A stretch of DNA of 64,000 nt, taken from positions 101,827-165,826 of the forward strand of contig JACPPC010000018.1 of assembly GCA_016191225.1 (NCBI GenBank), written 5' to 3'. A program made the position numbers and the translations under genes. This stretch comes from Gemmatimonadota bacterium. Its GTDB lineage: Bacteria > Gemmatimonadota > Gemmatimonadetes > Gemmatimonadales > Gemmatimonadaceae. The notes below the pieces were generated by a model. The model was given only the letters and a program-made list of their open reading frames with translations, searched no databases and was not told the DNA's origin. Numbering within the stretch: position 1 is the first letter of the stretch; each line of letters opens with the position of its first letter. This document shows positions 12,482 to 21,000 of this stretch, in pieces.

Positions 12482-12877
12482 CCATCGCGCCTGCTGCGGC
12501 TGCTCGCCGCCGGTGAACTCGTTGCACACGATCCGGCCGTCGGCGGGACACCAGGGGCGACTCACGCTGCCGCGGGTGGTGCGCTGCGCCGTGGCGCCCG
12601 TGGCGAGGGTGACGACGAACAGGCCGTTGGGCCCGATGCGGCAGGACGCGAGGTCGATCCGCGTCCCGTCGGGGTTCCGACCGGGCTCGGTGTTGTGGCC
12701 TTCGCCGTCGCCCCGCACGACGCGCGTCGGCGTGCCGGTGGCGACGGTGACGGTCGCATCGGGGCCGGCATCGCGGATCACGCTCACGCCCGTCGACGCG
12801 CTCGTGACCGGGTCGCTCCTTCCAGGGGCGAGCCGGAGGAGGTTCCGCACGCGCACGGACGGCACGAACGTCTCCAT
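12482..12877 (-). pseudogene. Fragment of a TolB/PD40-type beta-propeller gene
   Basis: On the minus strand, from an ATG at 12875-12877, the frame encodes an exported-type repeat sequence with TATGAT-like PD40 units: NPDGTRIDLASCRIGPNGLFVVTLATG followed by another blade ending FTGGEQPQ. PD40 proteins normally carry many such blades. Here only about two remain, no stop codon is reached, and the frame runs directly into the antisense of aconitase. It therefore looks like the 5' or internal remnant of a larger gene whose remainder was lost. No trace of the missing part is seen nearby. Confidence 0.45.
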
Positions 12878-12886
12878 GCTCCCGCC

Positions 12887-13798
12887 GTGACCCAACGCGC
12901 CCTCGTCCTGATCGCCAATCCCGCCTCGGGGCGCGGGCGGGGGCGTGGCCTGCTCGCCGCGGCGGAATCGGCTCTCCGCGCGGCCGGCCCGGTCGAGGTG
13001 CGCGTGAGCACCGGTCCCGGCGACGAGGTTCGCCTCGCCGGCGAGGCGGCCGCGACGGGCGTCACCAGTATCGCCGTGCTCGGCGGCGACGGCACGTGGG
13101 GCAACGTGGCGCATGGCCTCATGGACGCCACGCCGGGGGCGACCGCCGCCGATCGCCCGCGCCTGGTCCTGCTCGCCGCCGGCACGGGGAACGACTTCGC
13201 CACGTCGCTCGGCGCCCCGGCAGGCGACTTCGCCGCCATGGTGGCGCTCGCCGCGGCGGGCACCGGGCGGCAGGTGGACGTGGGCCTGGTGAACGGCCGG
13301 CACTTCCTCAATTGCCTCGGCTTCGGCTTCGACGCCGCGGTGGTGGAGCGCTCGCGCGACGTGCGCTGGCTGCGCGGCCACCCGGTGTACGTCGCCACGG
13401 CGGTGGCCCTCCTGTTCGGCTACCCGGGGCTGCAGGTCGCCGAGGGCGGCGGGGCGATGCGCCGCCGGCTCATGTACGCGTTCGCCAACGGCCGTCGCGT
13501 GGGCGGGGGCTTTCCGATCGCGCCGCGCGCCTCGGTCACGGACGGCGTGCTCGACCGGGTGGTGGTGACCGACGCCGGACCGCTCGGCCGCGCCCGGATC
13601 CTGGCCAAGGCGCGGGCGGGGCAGCATGAGGGGGAGCCGGAGATCGTGATGGACACCGGGCGGGCCTGGCGGCTGCGATTCGAGGAGCCGCCGTTGTACC
13701 AGGTGGACGGCGAGCTCGAGCGGGCGACCTCGCCGGAGGTCGAAGTCCGGTGCCTCCCGGGCGCCCTGCGCGTGGTGGCCCCGGCGGGGGCGCGCTAG
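12887..13798 (+). CDS. Diacylglycerol kinase-family lipid kinase (YegS/DgkB type)
   Basis: A 303-residue kinase that phosphorylates diacylglycerol or a related lipid at the inner membrane. The nucleotide site is visible as IANPASGRGRG near the N-terminus, LGGDGTWGNVAHG (the GGDGT motif), and LLAAGTGNDFATSL. The C-terminal beta-sandwich includes NGRRVGGGFPIAPRASVTDG and the QVDGELE strand typical of the family. The GTG at 12887 gives the family N-terminus (TQRALVLIANPASG); no ATG is available. It ends inside the putative promoter of the peroxiredoxin gene. Likely role is recycling of lipid turnover products. Confidence 0.92.
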   Translation: MTQRALVLIANPASGRGRGRGLLAAAESALRAAGPVEVRVSTGPGDEVRLAGEAAATGVTSIAVLGGDGTWGNVAHGLMDATPGATAADRPRLVLLAAGTGNDFATSLGAPAGDFAAMVALAAAGTGRQVDVGLVNGRHFLNCLGFGFDAAVVERSRDVRWLRGHPVYVATAVALLFGYPGLQVAEGGGAMRRRLMYAFANGRRVGGGFPIAPRASVTDGVLDRVVVTDAGPLGRARILAKARAGQHEGEPEIVMDTGRAWRLRFEEPPLYQVDGELERATSPEVEVRCLPGALRVVAPAGAR

Positions 13799-13803
13799 CT
13801 TTC
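13796..13803 (+). promoter_or_regulatory. -7-like element TAGCTTTC upstream of peroxiredoxin gene
   Basis: TAGCTTTC overlaps the stop codon of the lipid kinase gene. It is one base from TAnnTTTG and identical to the element at 35648-35655 before another secreted-protein gene. Confidence 0.35.
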
Positions 13804-13844
13804 ACGGGTACGTTCGAGCCCATGTCCCCACCGGAGTGTTGTCC

Positions 13845-14426
13845 ATGGTCCGTCCCGTTCGACTGCTCGCCGCCAGCGCCGCCCTCGCCGCCGCCGCGCC
13901 GCTCTTCGCGCAGGGGGTGCCGGCGGCCAACGCGCCCAAGCTCGGCGAGGTCGCCCCCGACTTCACCATTCCCGTGGCGACGAAGGACGGCGTGCGCGCC
14001 AAGCCGCTGCACCTCGCCGACCTTCGTGGCTCCACCGTGGTGCTGGCCTTCTTCCCGCGCGCCCGCACCAGCGGCTGCACGGTGCAGATGAAGACCTACC
14101 GCGACCAATACGCGACGCTCTTCAAGGGAGGCGCGAAGATCGTGCTGGTGGGCGTGAGCACCGATGCCGACACCACGCTCGCCAACTGGGCGAAGGAGGA
14201 GGGCTTCCCGTTCCTCATGGCGTCGGACATGGACGGGAAGGTCGGCACGCTGTACGCGACGTACAACCCGAGCAGCAAGATGGAGGCGCGGAACCTCGTG
14301 GTGATCGGGGCCGACGGGAAGATCGCGTGGGAGCAGCGCCCGGTGCGCGTGATGGCGCAGGAGACGTACACCGACCTCGGCGCGGCGGTGGAGAGGGTGG
14401 CCAAGGGCGGTGGCGGCGATCGCTAG
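13845..14426 (+). CDS. Exported peroxiredoxin (AhpC/TSA, Bcp-like)
   Basis: A 193-residue thiol peroxidase with a signal peptide (residues 1-23, ending PLFAQG). The peroxidatic Cys78 sits in FFPRARTSGCTVQMKTYRDQY, the Bcp/AhpC active-site loop. No second cysteine is present in the mature protein, so it is a one-Cys enzyme needing an outside reductant. The export signal places it in the periplasm, unlike typical Bcp. It should detoxify peroxides there. The ATG at 13845 is favoured over GTG at 13836 because the purine-rich CCGGAG ends 8 bases before it. A hairpin follows the gene. Confidence 0.88.
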   Translation: MVRPVRLLAASAALAAAAPLFAQGVPAANAPKLGEVAPDFTIPVATKDGVRAKPLHLADLRGSTVVLAFFPRARTSGCTVQMKTYRDQYATLFKGGAKIVLVGVSTDADTTLANWAKEEGFPFLMASDMDGKVGTLYATYNPSSKMEARNLVVIGADGKIAWEQRPVRVMAQETYTDLGAAVERVAKGGGGDR

Positions 14427-14453
14427 CCGCGTGCACGGGTTGCGCCGCAGCCG

Positions 14454-14479
14454 AGGGGGCGTCCGCCAGGGCGCCCCCT
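14454..14479 (+). terminator. Hairpin terminator after peroxiredoxin gene
   Basis: Arms AGGGGGCG (14454-14461) and CGCCCCCT (14472-14479) pair perfectly around a 10-base loop, followed by TCGCCTTG. The U-run is weak. Confidence 0.55.
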
Positions 14480-14501
14480 TCGCCTTGCCCGCTTCCGCCG
14501 C

Positions 14502-15839
14502 ATGACGCCGCGCGCCGCTCACCTGCTCATGGAGATCTACCGCGCGGCCGTGCGCGGGGCCGACCCCGGCGTCGCGGTCGCCGAAGCGATCTCCGAGATG
14601 GAGTTCCGCCCCGCGCCGCTCTGGCTGCTGGCGATCGGCAAGGCGGCGCACACGATGTCGCAGGCGGCGGTGCGCGCGCTCGCCGCGCGCGGGTTGCAGC
14701 CGGCGGGGGGCGTGGTGGTCGGGGCGCACGACGAGCAGTCGCCGCATGCGCAGCTCGAGACCGCCACCGGCGAGCATCCGATGCCCGGTACGATGTCGTT
14801 CAAGGCGGCGGAGCGGATTGGCGGCGTCGTGGAGCGCGTGCGCGGCGACGACGAGGTGCTGGTGCTGCTCTCGGGGGGCGGGTCGTCGCTGGCGGCGGCA
14901 CCGGTGGACGGCGTCGCACCGGAGGACCTCGTGGCACTCAACGCGACCCTGCTCGGCTCGGGCGCCGACATCATGGTCATGAACGCGGTGCGCAAGCGCT
15001 TCTCGCGCTGGGCGGCGGGGCGGCTGGCGCAGGCCCTGACCCCGGCGCGCGTGCGTTGCCTGATCGTGAGCGACGTGCACGGCGACGACCCGACGTTCGT
15101 CGCCAGCGGGCCGTGCGCCCCCGACCCGCTGTTCGCGGCCGACGTCGAGGCCCTGCTCGCCGAGCACGAGCTGGTGGCGCGCCTGCCGGCGCGGATGCGC
15201 ACGGCGCTCGCGGCGGTGGCGCGCGGCGAGCAGCCGGAGACCCCCAAGCCGGGCGACCCGGCGTTTGCGACCGTGAGCCAGCGGGTGATCCTCGGCAACG
15301 CGCAAGCCCTGCAGGCGGCGGCCGCGCGCGCCACCGCGCTCGGCGTGCGGCCGGTGTACATCTCGCGTGAGCCGATCCGGAGCAGCGCGGCGCGCACCGG
15401 CGAGATGCTGGTGGGGGAGCTGTTGCGATTCGCCGACAGCGGGCTCCAGCGCTCGAACGACCCCGCGCCCTTTGCGTGCATGCTGTGGGGCGGGGAGACG
15501 ACCGTGGCCCTCGAGCCGGGGGAGCACGGCATCGGCGGTCGTTGCCAGGAACTCGCGCTGTCGGCGGCGCGCACGCTGCACGAGGCGGGAAAGCAGGCGC
15601 ACGGCGTGTCGCTGCTGGCGGCGGGAACGGACGGGCGCGACGGCCCCACCGATGCGGCGGGCGCGATCGTGGACGGGACGACGTGGTGCGCGATCGCGGC
15701 GGCGGGGCGCGACCCGGCGCTCGACCTCGCGGCCCACGATGCCTACCATGCGTTCGACGCGGTCGGGGCGCTCGTGCGGACCGGGCAGACCGGCACGAAC
15801 GTGCGCGACGTGGTGGTGGGGATCGTGACGCCGCGGTAG
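14502..15839 (+). CDS. Glycerate 2-kinase (MOFRL family)
   Basis: A 445-residue class II glycerate kinase, converting D-glycerate to 2-phosphoglycerate. The N-terminal DUF4147 domain has LLAIGKAAHTMSQAAV, the ATGEHPMPG loop and LVLLSGGGSSL; the C-terminal MOFRL domain has LWGGETTVAL, GGRCQELAL and LLAAGTDGRDGPTDAAGA, the last being the diagnostic signature. It links glyoxylate, serine or hydroxypyruvate breakdown to glycolysis. Cytoplasmic. It stands alone, with no glycerate dehydrogenase beside it. Start at ATG 14502. The DNA after its stop changes character to the less GC-extreme island. Confidence 0.92.
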   Translation: MTPRAAHLLMEIYRAAVRGADPGVAVAEAISEMEFRPAPLWLLAIGKAAHTMSQAAVRALAARGLQPAGGVVVGAHDEQSPHAQLETATGEHPMPGTMSFKAAERIGGVVERVRGDDEVLVLLSGGGSSLAAAPVDGVAPEDLVALNATLLGSGADIMVMNAVRKRFSRWAAGRLAQALTPARVRCLIVSDVHGDDPTFVASGPCAPDPLFAADVEALLAEHELVARLPARMRTALAAVARGEQPETPKPGDPAFATVSQRVILGNAQALQAAAARATALGVRPVYISREPIRSSAARTGEMLVGELLRFADSGLQRSNDPAPFACMLWGGETTVALEPGEHGIGGRCQELALSAARTLHEAGKQAHGVSLLAAGTDGRDGPTDAAGAIVDGTTWCAIAAAGRDPALDLAAHDAYHAFDAVGALVRTGQTGTNVRDVVVGIVTPR

Positions 15840-15997
15840 TGGAGAGCCAATCTCGTCGAAGTCTGTCGAGCGCCGCTAACCCAGCAGGACCGATCGCGCG
15901 TCGAGTAGCTCACAAACAGCTGATCGCTGCTACGACGATGGCCCGATGCGGTATGACGCTTGGGACCAGTCTAGACGATGCCGCCGGTGCGGAGCAC

Positions 15998-16026
15998 TTG
16001 CGAGACTCCTTGGGGGGGGGTATGCT
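15998..16026 (+). promoter_or_regulatory. Sigma-70-type promoter with a 9-G spacer tract
   Basis: A -35 box TTGCGA (15998-16003) and a -10 box TATGCT (16021-16026) are separated by exactly 17 bases, and the last nine bases of the spacer (16012-16020) are all G. The start site would be near 16033, about 40 bases before the cysteine-rich peptide ATG. A homopolymer in the spacer can change length by slippage and so alter promoter strength; that is known from phase-variable genes elsewhere but is inference here. The remaining DNA of 15840-15997 shows no gene. Confidence 0.6.
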
Positions 16027-16072
16027 CTCCGCGTTCACGAACGTCGCATTCACCTCAGGTACGGAGAAGCAG

Positions 16073-16303
16073 ATGCGCGCACGACGCACTACCCTCAGGA
16101 TGGCGCTCCTACTTGCCATCGTCGCAGGAGGCGCAACCGCTCTCGATGCGGCGGCGCCGAAGAAGGCGGAGCCGTGCCACCATCTACGGTGCCAGCTCGA
16201 CCAGTGGGGGAATCCGACCGGGAATTGCACCTACGGTTTCTGGATGTCCTGTACGGCCGGTATTCCCGAAGTGTGTGCGAGCGGCAGCTGCGACGACACC
16301 TGA
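16073..16303 (+). CDS. Small secreted six-cysteine peptide
   Basis: A 76-residue protein with a basic start, a hydrophobic stretch (residues 8-24) and an AAA cleavage region, so it is exported. The mature part of about 48 residues has six cysteines (35, 40, 52, 60, 68, 73) in a C-x4-C-x11-C-x7-C-x7-C-x4-C pattern, plus GNPTGNCTYGFWMSC. No family is recognised. Spacing suggests three disulfides. ATG at 16073 follows a good ACGGAGAAG ribosome site. It is the first gene after the putative promoter, and the next two genes encode CxxC thioredoxin-fold proteins, so it is the likely product matured by this locus. Too short for easy homology calls, but coding signals are good. Confidence 0.72.
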   Translation: MRARRTTLRMALLLAIVAGGATALDAAAPKKAEPCHHLRCQLDQWGNPTGNCTYGFWMSCTAGIPEVCASGSCDDT

Positions 16304-16404
16304 GCTGTCCTGGGATAGCCAAGCTGCCACACGCGTCTCTCATCGGCTCGGCTGAACGCGAGCCACCCTGGAGGCTACTGCGACTTGCCGCGGTGGTCTT
16401 CAGG

Positions 16405-16947
16405 ATGCTTGTGCTTGCCGCAACCTCGACTTGTGCGGATTCGCCGAGGGTCGTGGTGCGCTCGAGCCGACCCCCGCTTTCCCGGCAGCGCGAGCTACTC
16501 GTGGTGTTCGTGGGATCGGGCGCCTGTGCGGCGTGCATGTCGGATGAGTACCGAGGCATGGTGCAGGCCATCAAGGACAGTCTGCCGTTTCTTGCGGCGA
16601 TGAGGGGATGGCGAGCGGCCACGGTCGCCATTGCGGCTGACGGCGAGCAAGCAAGAGCGATGTCCTTTCTGGAGCGTGTAGGACCGTTCGACGAGGTCAC
16701 CTTTGGGCGAGGCTGGTTGAGCAGCGCCGTGCTCGGCGGCGGTGTCTTCGGTGCTCCTCAGCGGCTTGCGGTACCGCGGCTTCTCGTGTTGACACAGGTC
16801 GTTGACGTCGAGGCGAGCGAGATGCGGCAACGCGAGCGGGAACTGCGGCTCGACGTCGTAGGGCTTGACTCCTTGCGCGACGCAATGCCGGTGGGCCGAC
16901 TAGCACAGCGCCTTCGGCTGGATCGTGACGCGATGCTCCCGCGATGA
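16405..16947 (+). CDS. Thioredoxin-fold-like protein with CAAC motif
   Basis: About 180 residues. A strand then the redox motif (LLVVFVGSGACAACMSDEY) is followed by a helix and, near residue 115, AVPRLLVLTQ, which fits the cis-Pro loop of a thioredoxin fold. The N-terminus is hydrophobic and may be a signal or anchor. The start is uncertain: ATG at 16405 leaves it short, GTG at 16393 is possible, and an in-frame CTG at 16378 follows a TGGAGG ribosome site closely and would complete a signal with a Cys in STC. The stop overlaps the next ATG by four bases. Function in thiol redox chemistry is inferred from the motif only. Confidence 0.7.
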   Translation: MLVLAATSTCADSPRVVVRSSRPPLSRQRELLVVFVGSGACAACMSDEYRGMVQAIKDSLPFLAAMRGWRAATVAIAADGEQARAMSFLERVGPFDEVTFGRGWLSSAVLGGGVFGAPQRLAVPRLLVLTQVVDVEASEMRQRERELRLDVVGLDSLRDAMPVGRLAQRLRLDRDAMLPR

Positions 16948-17462
16948 CGGAACCGGCGCGTCGCTGGTCACTGCGATCGTCAAGGATCGTTGACGCCGCG
17001 TTGCTGATTCTCGGTTGCAGCGTCATCGGATGGCTGTTTTCGCGTGCCCGCTCCGAACCACGGGTAGTCCCGCACAACATTGCCGGTTGGAAGGTCGCGA
17101 GACGCGCGTTGAACGCCGAGGCCCAGCCACAACGAAACGACTCCGCCTTTGTATTCTCGAACGGCGCGTGCGAGGGCTGTGCCGGTCTCGAAAGTCAAAG
17201 GCTCCCGCCCGGAACCAGGCTTCTGTATGTGAGATGGACTCGGTCCGACTCGGCTCCGCGACTGATTCGACTGCTATGCGGATCAGCGGCCGCTCGGGAG
17301 TCCGCCATCATATGTTCGGATTCGTCGAAGGCGGAGGCGGCGCTCATTCGAAATGAGGCGCTCGCCGCCGCAGCGCGTATTATGCGACTCCCGGCCGTCA
17401 TTCGCGGTGACACGCTCTTCGAAGGAGAAAAGCTGCTAGCATTGACTCTGCGTTCACCATGA
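16944..17462 (+). CDS. Membrane-anchored thioredoxin-fold-like protein, CEGC motif
   Basis: A 172-residue protein. Residues 14-32 (IVDAALLILGCSVIGWLF) form one membrane anchor, leaving the rest outside the cytoplasm. The domain has SNGACEGCAGLES, a CxxC active site at a strand end, and RLPAVIRGDTLFEGE towards the C-terminus, matching a cis-Pro loop. Two extra cysteines lie in between. It overlaps the preceding CAAC gene (ATGA), so the two are translated together and probably work as a redox pair. It is likely to oxidise or shuffle cysteines of the six-Cys peptide, which is inference from the neighbourhood. No named family is recognised. Confidence 0.72.
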   Translation: MTEPARRWSLRSSRIVDAALLILGCSVIGWLFSRARSEPRVVPHNIAGWKVARRALNAEAQPQRNDSAFVFSNGACEGCAGLESQRLPPGTRLLYVRWTRSDSAPRLIRLLCGSAAARESAIICSDSSKAEAALIRNEALAAAARIMRLPAVIRGDTLFEGEKLLALTLRSP

Positions 17463-17578
17463 GTCGACTGGATCGAGCGTGCCGGCGTCGATTTGCGTGC
17501 GTAGACGATGCGTGCTGGATTCGCACGGGCGGACGGCCGGGCGCGTTGCGCGGCCACCGATCACATCCTGGAGGAGAA

Positions 17579-18001
17579 GTGCGTATCCGAATCCTCGCGC
17601 TCGCGCTGCTCGCAGCTACCGCGAGCGCCCCCCTGAGTGCGCAGACCGCGGACAGCAGATCGCCGCAGCCCGGTGCCCCACGCCTTTCGCTTGACTACCA
17701 TGCGCTGATCGCGACTGCCGTCAAGCTCTACCCTGAGGCGGAGTCCGACTATCCCCATTGGAAGTCCGCGGACGGATTCCAAATCCTGTTGATCGTGGAC
17801 AAGTACGGGAACCCGATCGAGTCGATGAAGCGCCCGCTCGTTCGCCGCCCCGACCTAGACAGTGTCGAGGGCTGGCTGGCGGATGCCTTCCCGCATCGCG
17901 CGCAGACGCGATACTATCGTACGTACAGCATTCGCCTGCGCGAGAGCGACCGTGAGTCCCTCACAGGACGTGTCACGCTGCTCGTCGGTCAGCTTCGATA
18001 G
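17579..18001 (+). CDS. Small secreted protein of unknown function
   Basis: A 140-residue exported protein: signal peptide residues 1-21 (ILALALLAATASAPLSAQ), then a mature domain with ADGFQILLIVDKYGNPIES and a basic, Arg/Tyr-rich second half. The LIVDKYGNPI turn faintly resembles the C-terminal domain of TonB-type energy transducers, but I would not assign it. The frame is open back to an ATG at 17459 that overlaps the previous stop, but the GTG at 17579 has a strong GGAGGAG ribosome site and starts the signal peptide directly, so it is chosen. It lies between the redox genes and the outer-membrane receptor. Confidence 0.7.
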   Translation: MRIRILALALLAATASAPLSAQTADSRSPQPGAPRLSLDYHALIATAVKLYPEAESDYPHWKSADGFQILLIVDKYGNPIESMKRPLVRRPDLDSVEGWLADAFPHRAQTRYYRTYSIRLRESDRESLTGRVTLLVGQLR

Positions 18002-18020
18002 TCGCGCGAGCGACGAGCGG

Positions 18021-21000
18021 ATGGCGCACGGACGGCTGATGGCCGGTTGCGCGCCTTCCGCTGGCTTCGGGCTGGCCAACCGGCGGAGCCTCATCCCGAC
18101 TGTCGTGCTGGCCCTCGCGAGCGCCTGGCCGATCAGCGCGCAAGTCCAATCGAGCGAGCTTCGGGTCCGAGTCTCCGACGCTAACGGCGTTCCGGTTCGC
18201 CGCGCGTTGATCGTGATCGGCGACGGCGCGGTGACGCGAGACGCCGTGGTCGATAGCACCGGCGTCGCGGTCGTCAGGATCGCGAGTCGTGACTCGGTGG
18301 CTATAGCGGTGAGTGCGATCGGCATGCGCAGCGCCGGTCGCATGGTGAGGCTGCTGGATCTCGCCCGGCCGTGGACTGTAAGCTTCGTCCTCGCGCCAAG
18401 CAGCTTCCAGCTCAACGTGGTGCGCGTGACGGCCCGCGACACCAGCCTGACCGAACTGTCCGATCGCCGGACTCACCGAAACGGCGCTCGAGACGAGTAC
18501 CTGCCCGCGCTGGCCGGCTGGCCGCACGGAGGAGGGGACGATGGCAGCCTGATCAACATGCTAACAGCGCTTCCCGGCTTTGATCGCTCAGGCGCAGGGT
18601 TCTCCGTGCTGGGGCTCGCTGGCGAGCAGAACCAGGTATTCCTGAATGGGCTGCCACTCCCTGCCCTTCAGCTGCCGCGCGACGTGACTCTCCTGGCCAG
18701 CGCCTCGAGCACCCCTTCGGATGCGTCCCTTGGCGGATTCGCGGGTGGCTCGCTCGATCTCGGCTTGGTTGGCGGGACCAACTATCGCTCGCTGGTCGTA
18801 CGTGCCGGCGGCTCGGCCCCCTGGACCACGGTGCCGCTCGCCGATGGACTGTCAAGCAGCCGCGTCCACGCCAATGTGGCCGCGAGCTTTCCGCTGGTGC
18901 TCGACCGGGTATACGCGCTGATCTCGGCACAGATTAGCCATGAGTCTCGCGACGACTGGTGGCTGAACTCGGCACCCGCCCGAGGGTTGGCCAAGGGCGT
19001 GCTCGCACCGGCGCAACGCGACAGCGCCATCAGCGCGCTGTCGGATGCCGGTGTCGAGTTTCCGCAGGGGGTGACTTCCCAGGGGAACCGGCTGAACATG
19101 CTCTCGCAGGTCGATTTCGATCGTCTCGCTGGAGGAGCACTGTCATCCACCCTCGTGATCAACGCGGGAGACCTTTCGGGGATCGGCGCGAGTCCGCTGG
19201 CCCTCAGCAGCCGGTCGACGAGTTCGTCGTCAAGTCAGTTCGCTGCGCAAACACGCTGGCGCCGGCTCCTTCACGAGGGCATGACGTGGCAGAATTCGCT
19301 GGCCCTCACGGGCACTGCGGCGCACGCCAGCGCCGGGAGAGCCGAACCGGCAGGCATTCTGGTCATCGCAGACCCGCTGCAGGCAGACTCTCTCGGCGCG
19401 ACGTCGGTTGCGTTCGGTGGAGCAAACGTGCCCGCCACGATCGATGTCACGAACGGTCTGACCGCTCGAACTCAACTGGAGTTCCGTCCGTGGTCACCCA
19501 GGCACCGCGTGACGCTCATGGGCGAGTGGGCGGAGCGCGGCGCGGCGCGCGACCGGGACGCGACGCTGGCCGGTGGAGTCTTCTACTACCCAGACGCGAC
19601 CGCCCTCCGCAGCGGTCGCCCGGCGCTCTACGAGCGGGCGAGCTCGCTGCTCCACCAGCGTGCGACCCTGAAGGCATGGTCATCGGCGTGGTCGGGCACG
19701 TTTCGGTTCAGCGGCCGACGCGAGGTCAGCTACGGATTGCGGGCGGAGTACCAAACGCTCGCCTCCCCCAATGCGCTCGACAGCGCGGTGCAGGTGCTCG
19801 CGCCGACCGTAGCGCGGTCGTTTGCGGCGTTCGACGTCTCCCCTCGAGTCGGACTGACGATCGACTACGGCCCGCGCGAGAATCCGTTTCGTGGTCGTAT
19901 CGCGCTAAGCGCAGGGCGCTTCGTGGGCGCGCTCCCTGTCGAAGGGGCGTTGTCGTCGTTCGGTGACGCGCGCTCGAACCTCACACGGTGTATCGGGAGC
20001 GACATCGCGATGTACACGTGGGGCACGGGGGCGCCCGCTGGCGGCTGCACCGCGCCCGGCACCACTTCGGTGACAGCCGGCCTGGCCGGCGCAGCGGGCC
20101 TCGCCCCGGCGTCGTCTTGGCGCGGATCGGTCAGCTGGCGCGAGGTGCTCTTCCATGGGCGCCTCTGGCCGCAGCTCGACGTCACCTGGTCGGCGACGGA
20201 CCGGCTTCCCACACGCGACGACGTCAATTTGGCGGCGGTGGGCGCCTTCACCCTTCCGGACGAGGGGGGACGCCCGGTCTTCGTTCCGCGGAGCGCCGTT
20301 GACATGCGAACTGGCTCGATGAGTCTTTCGGGCGCGCGCCGTATGGCGGGACTCGGCCAGGTCGTGCTCCTCGATGCGCGAGGGGCGAGTCGATCGCTGC
20401 AGGCGGTGGCGAGCGTCATCATGCCGGAGCTTTGGGACTACCAGCTTCGGCTCAGCTACACGGCGACGGTCGCGCGCGACTTGATCACCGGCTTGGCGGA
20501 AGGCCGGACGAGCGGCGGCCAGGGCGGGCTCTGGGTGCCCTCCGCCTTCGCGCCGGAGCACTCGGTGCGCGCTGCGATCACGGGATCCCTGCCTGGTGGA
20601 GTCCTGCTGACCGCATTCGGCGAGTGGGCGTCGGGGCTTCCTTTCACCCCGCTCGTCGACCGAGACGTCAACGGCGACGGTTACTCCAACGACGCCGCGT
20701 TCATTCCCGCGCTTGGCCCGGCGTCCGCCTCGGCACTGGGCCGACGTCTCGCCGCCCGTCTCTCGAGCCTGCCCTCCGGCGTTCGCCAGTGCCTGATGCG
20801 GCAGCAGGAAACCGTTGCCGCGCCTCGATCCTGTGTGGGTCCCTCGCGTTCTCAGTTAGACGCCCGGCTGGAACTGGACGCAGGCTGGCTGCGACTCCCG
20901 CACCCGGCGACCATTCAGCTGGATCTGCTGAACCTGCCGGCTATGGCCGACCTGCTCCTGAACGGGCGTAGCGGCCTGCAGGGATGGGGACAACAGCGAT

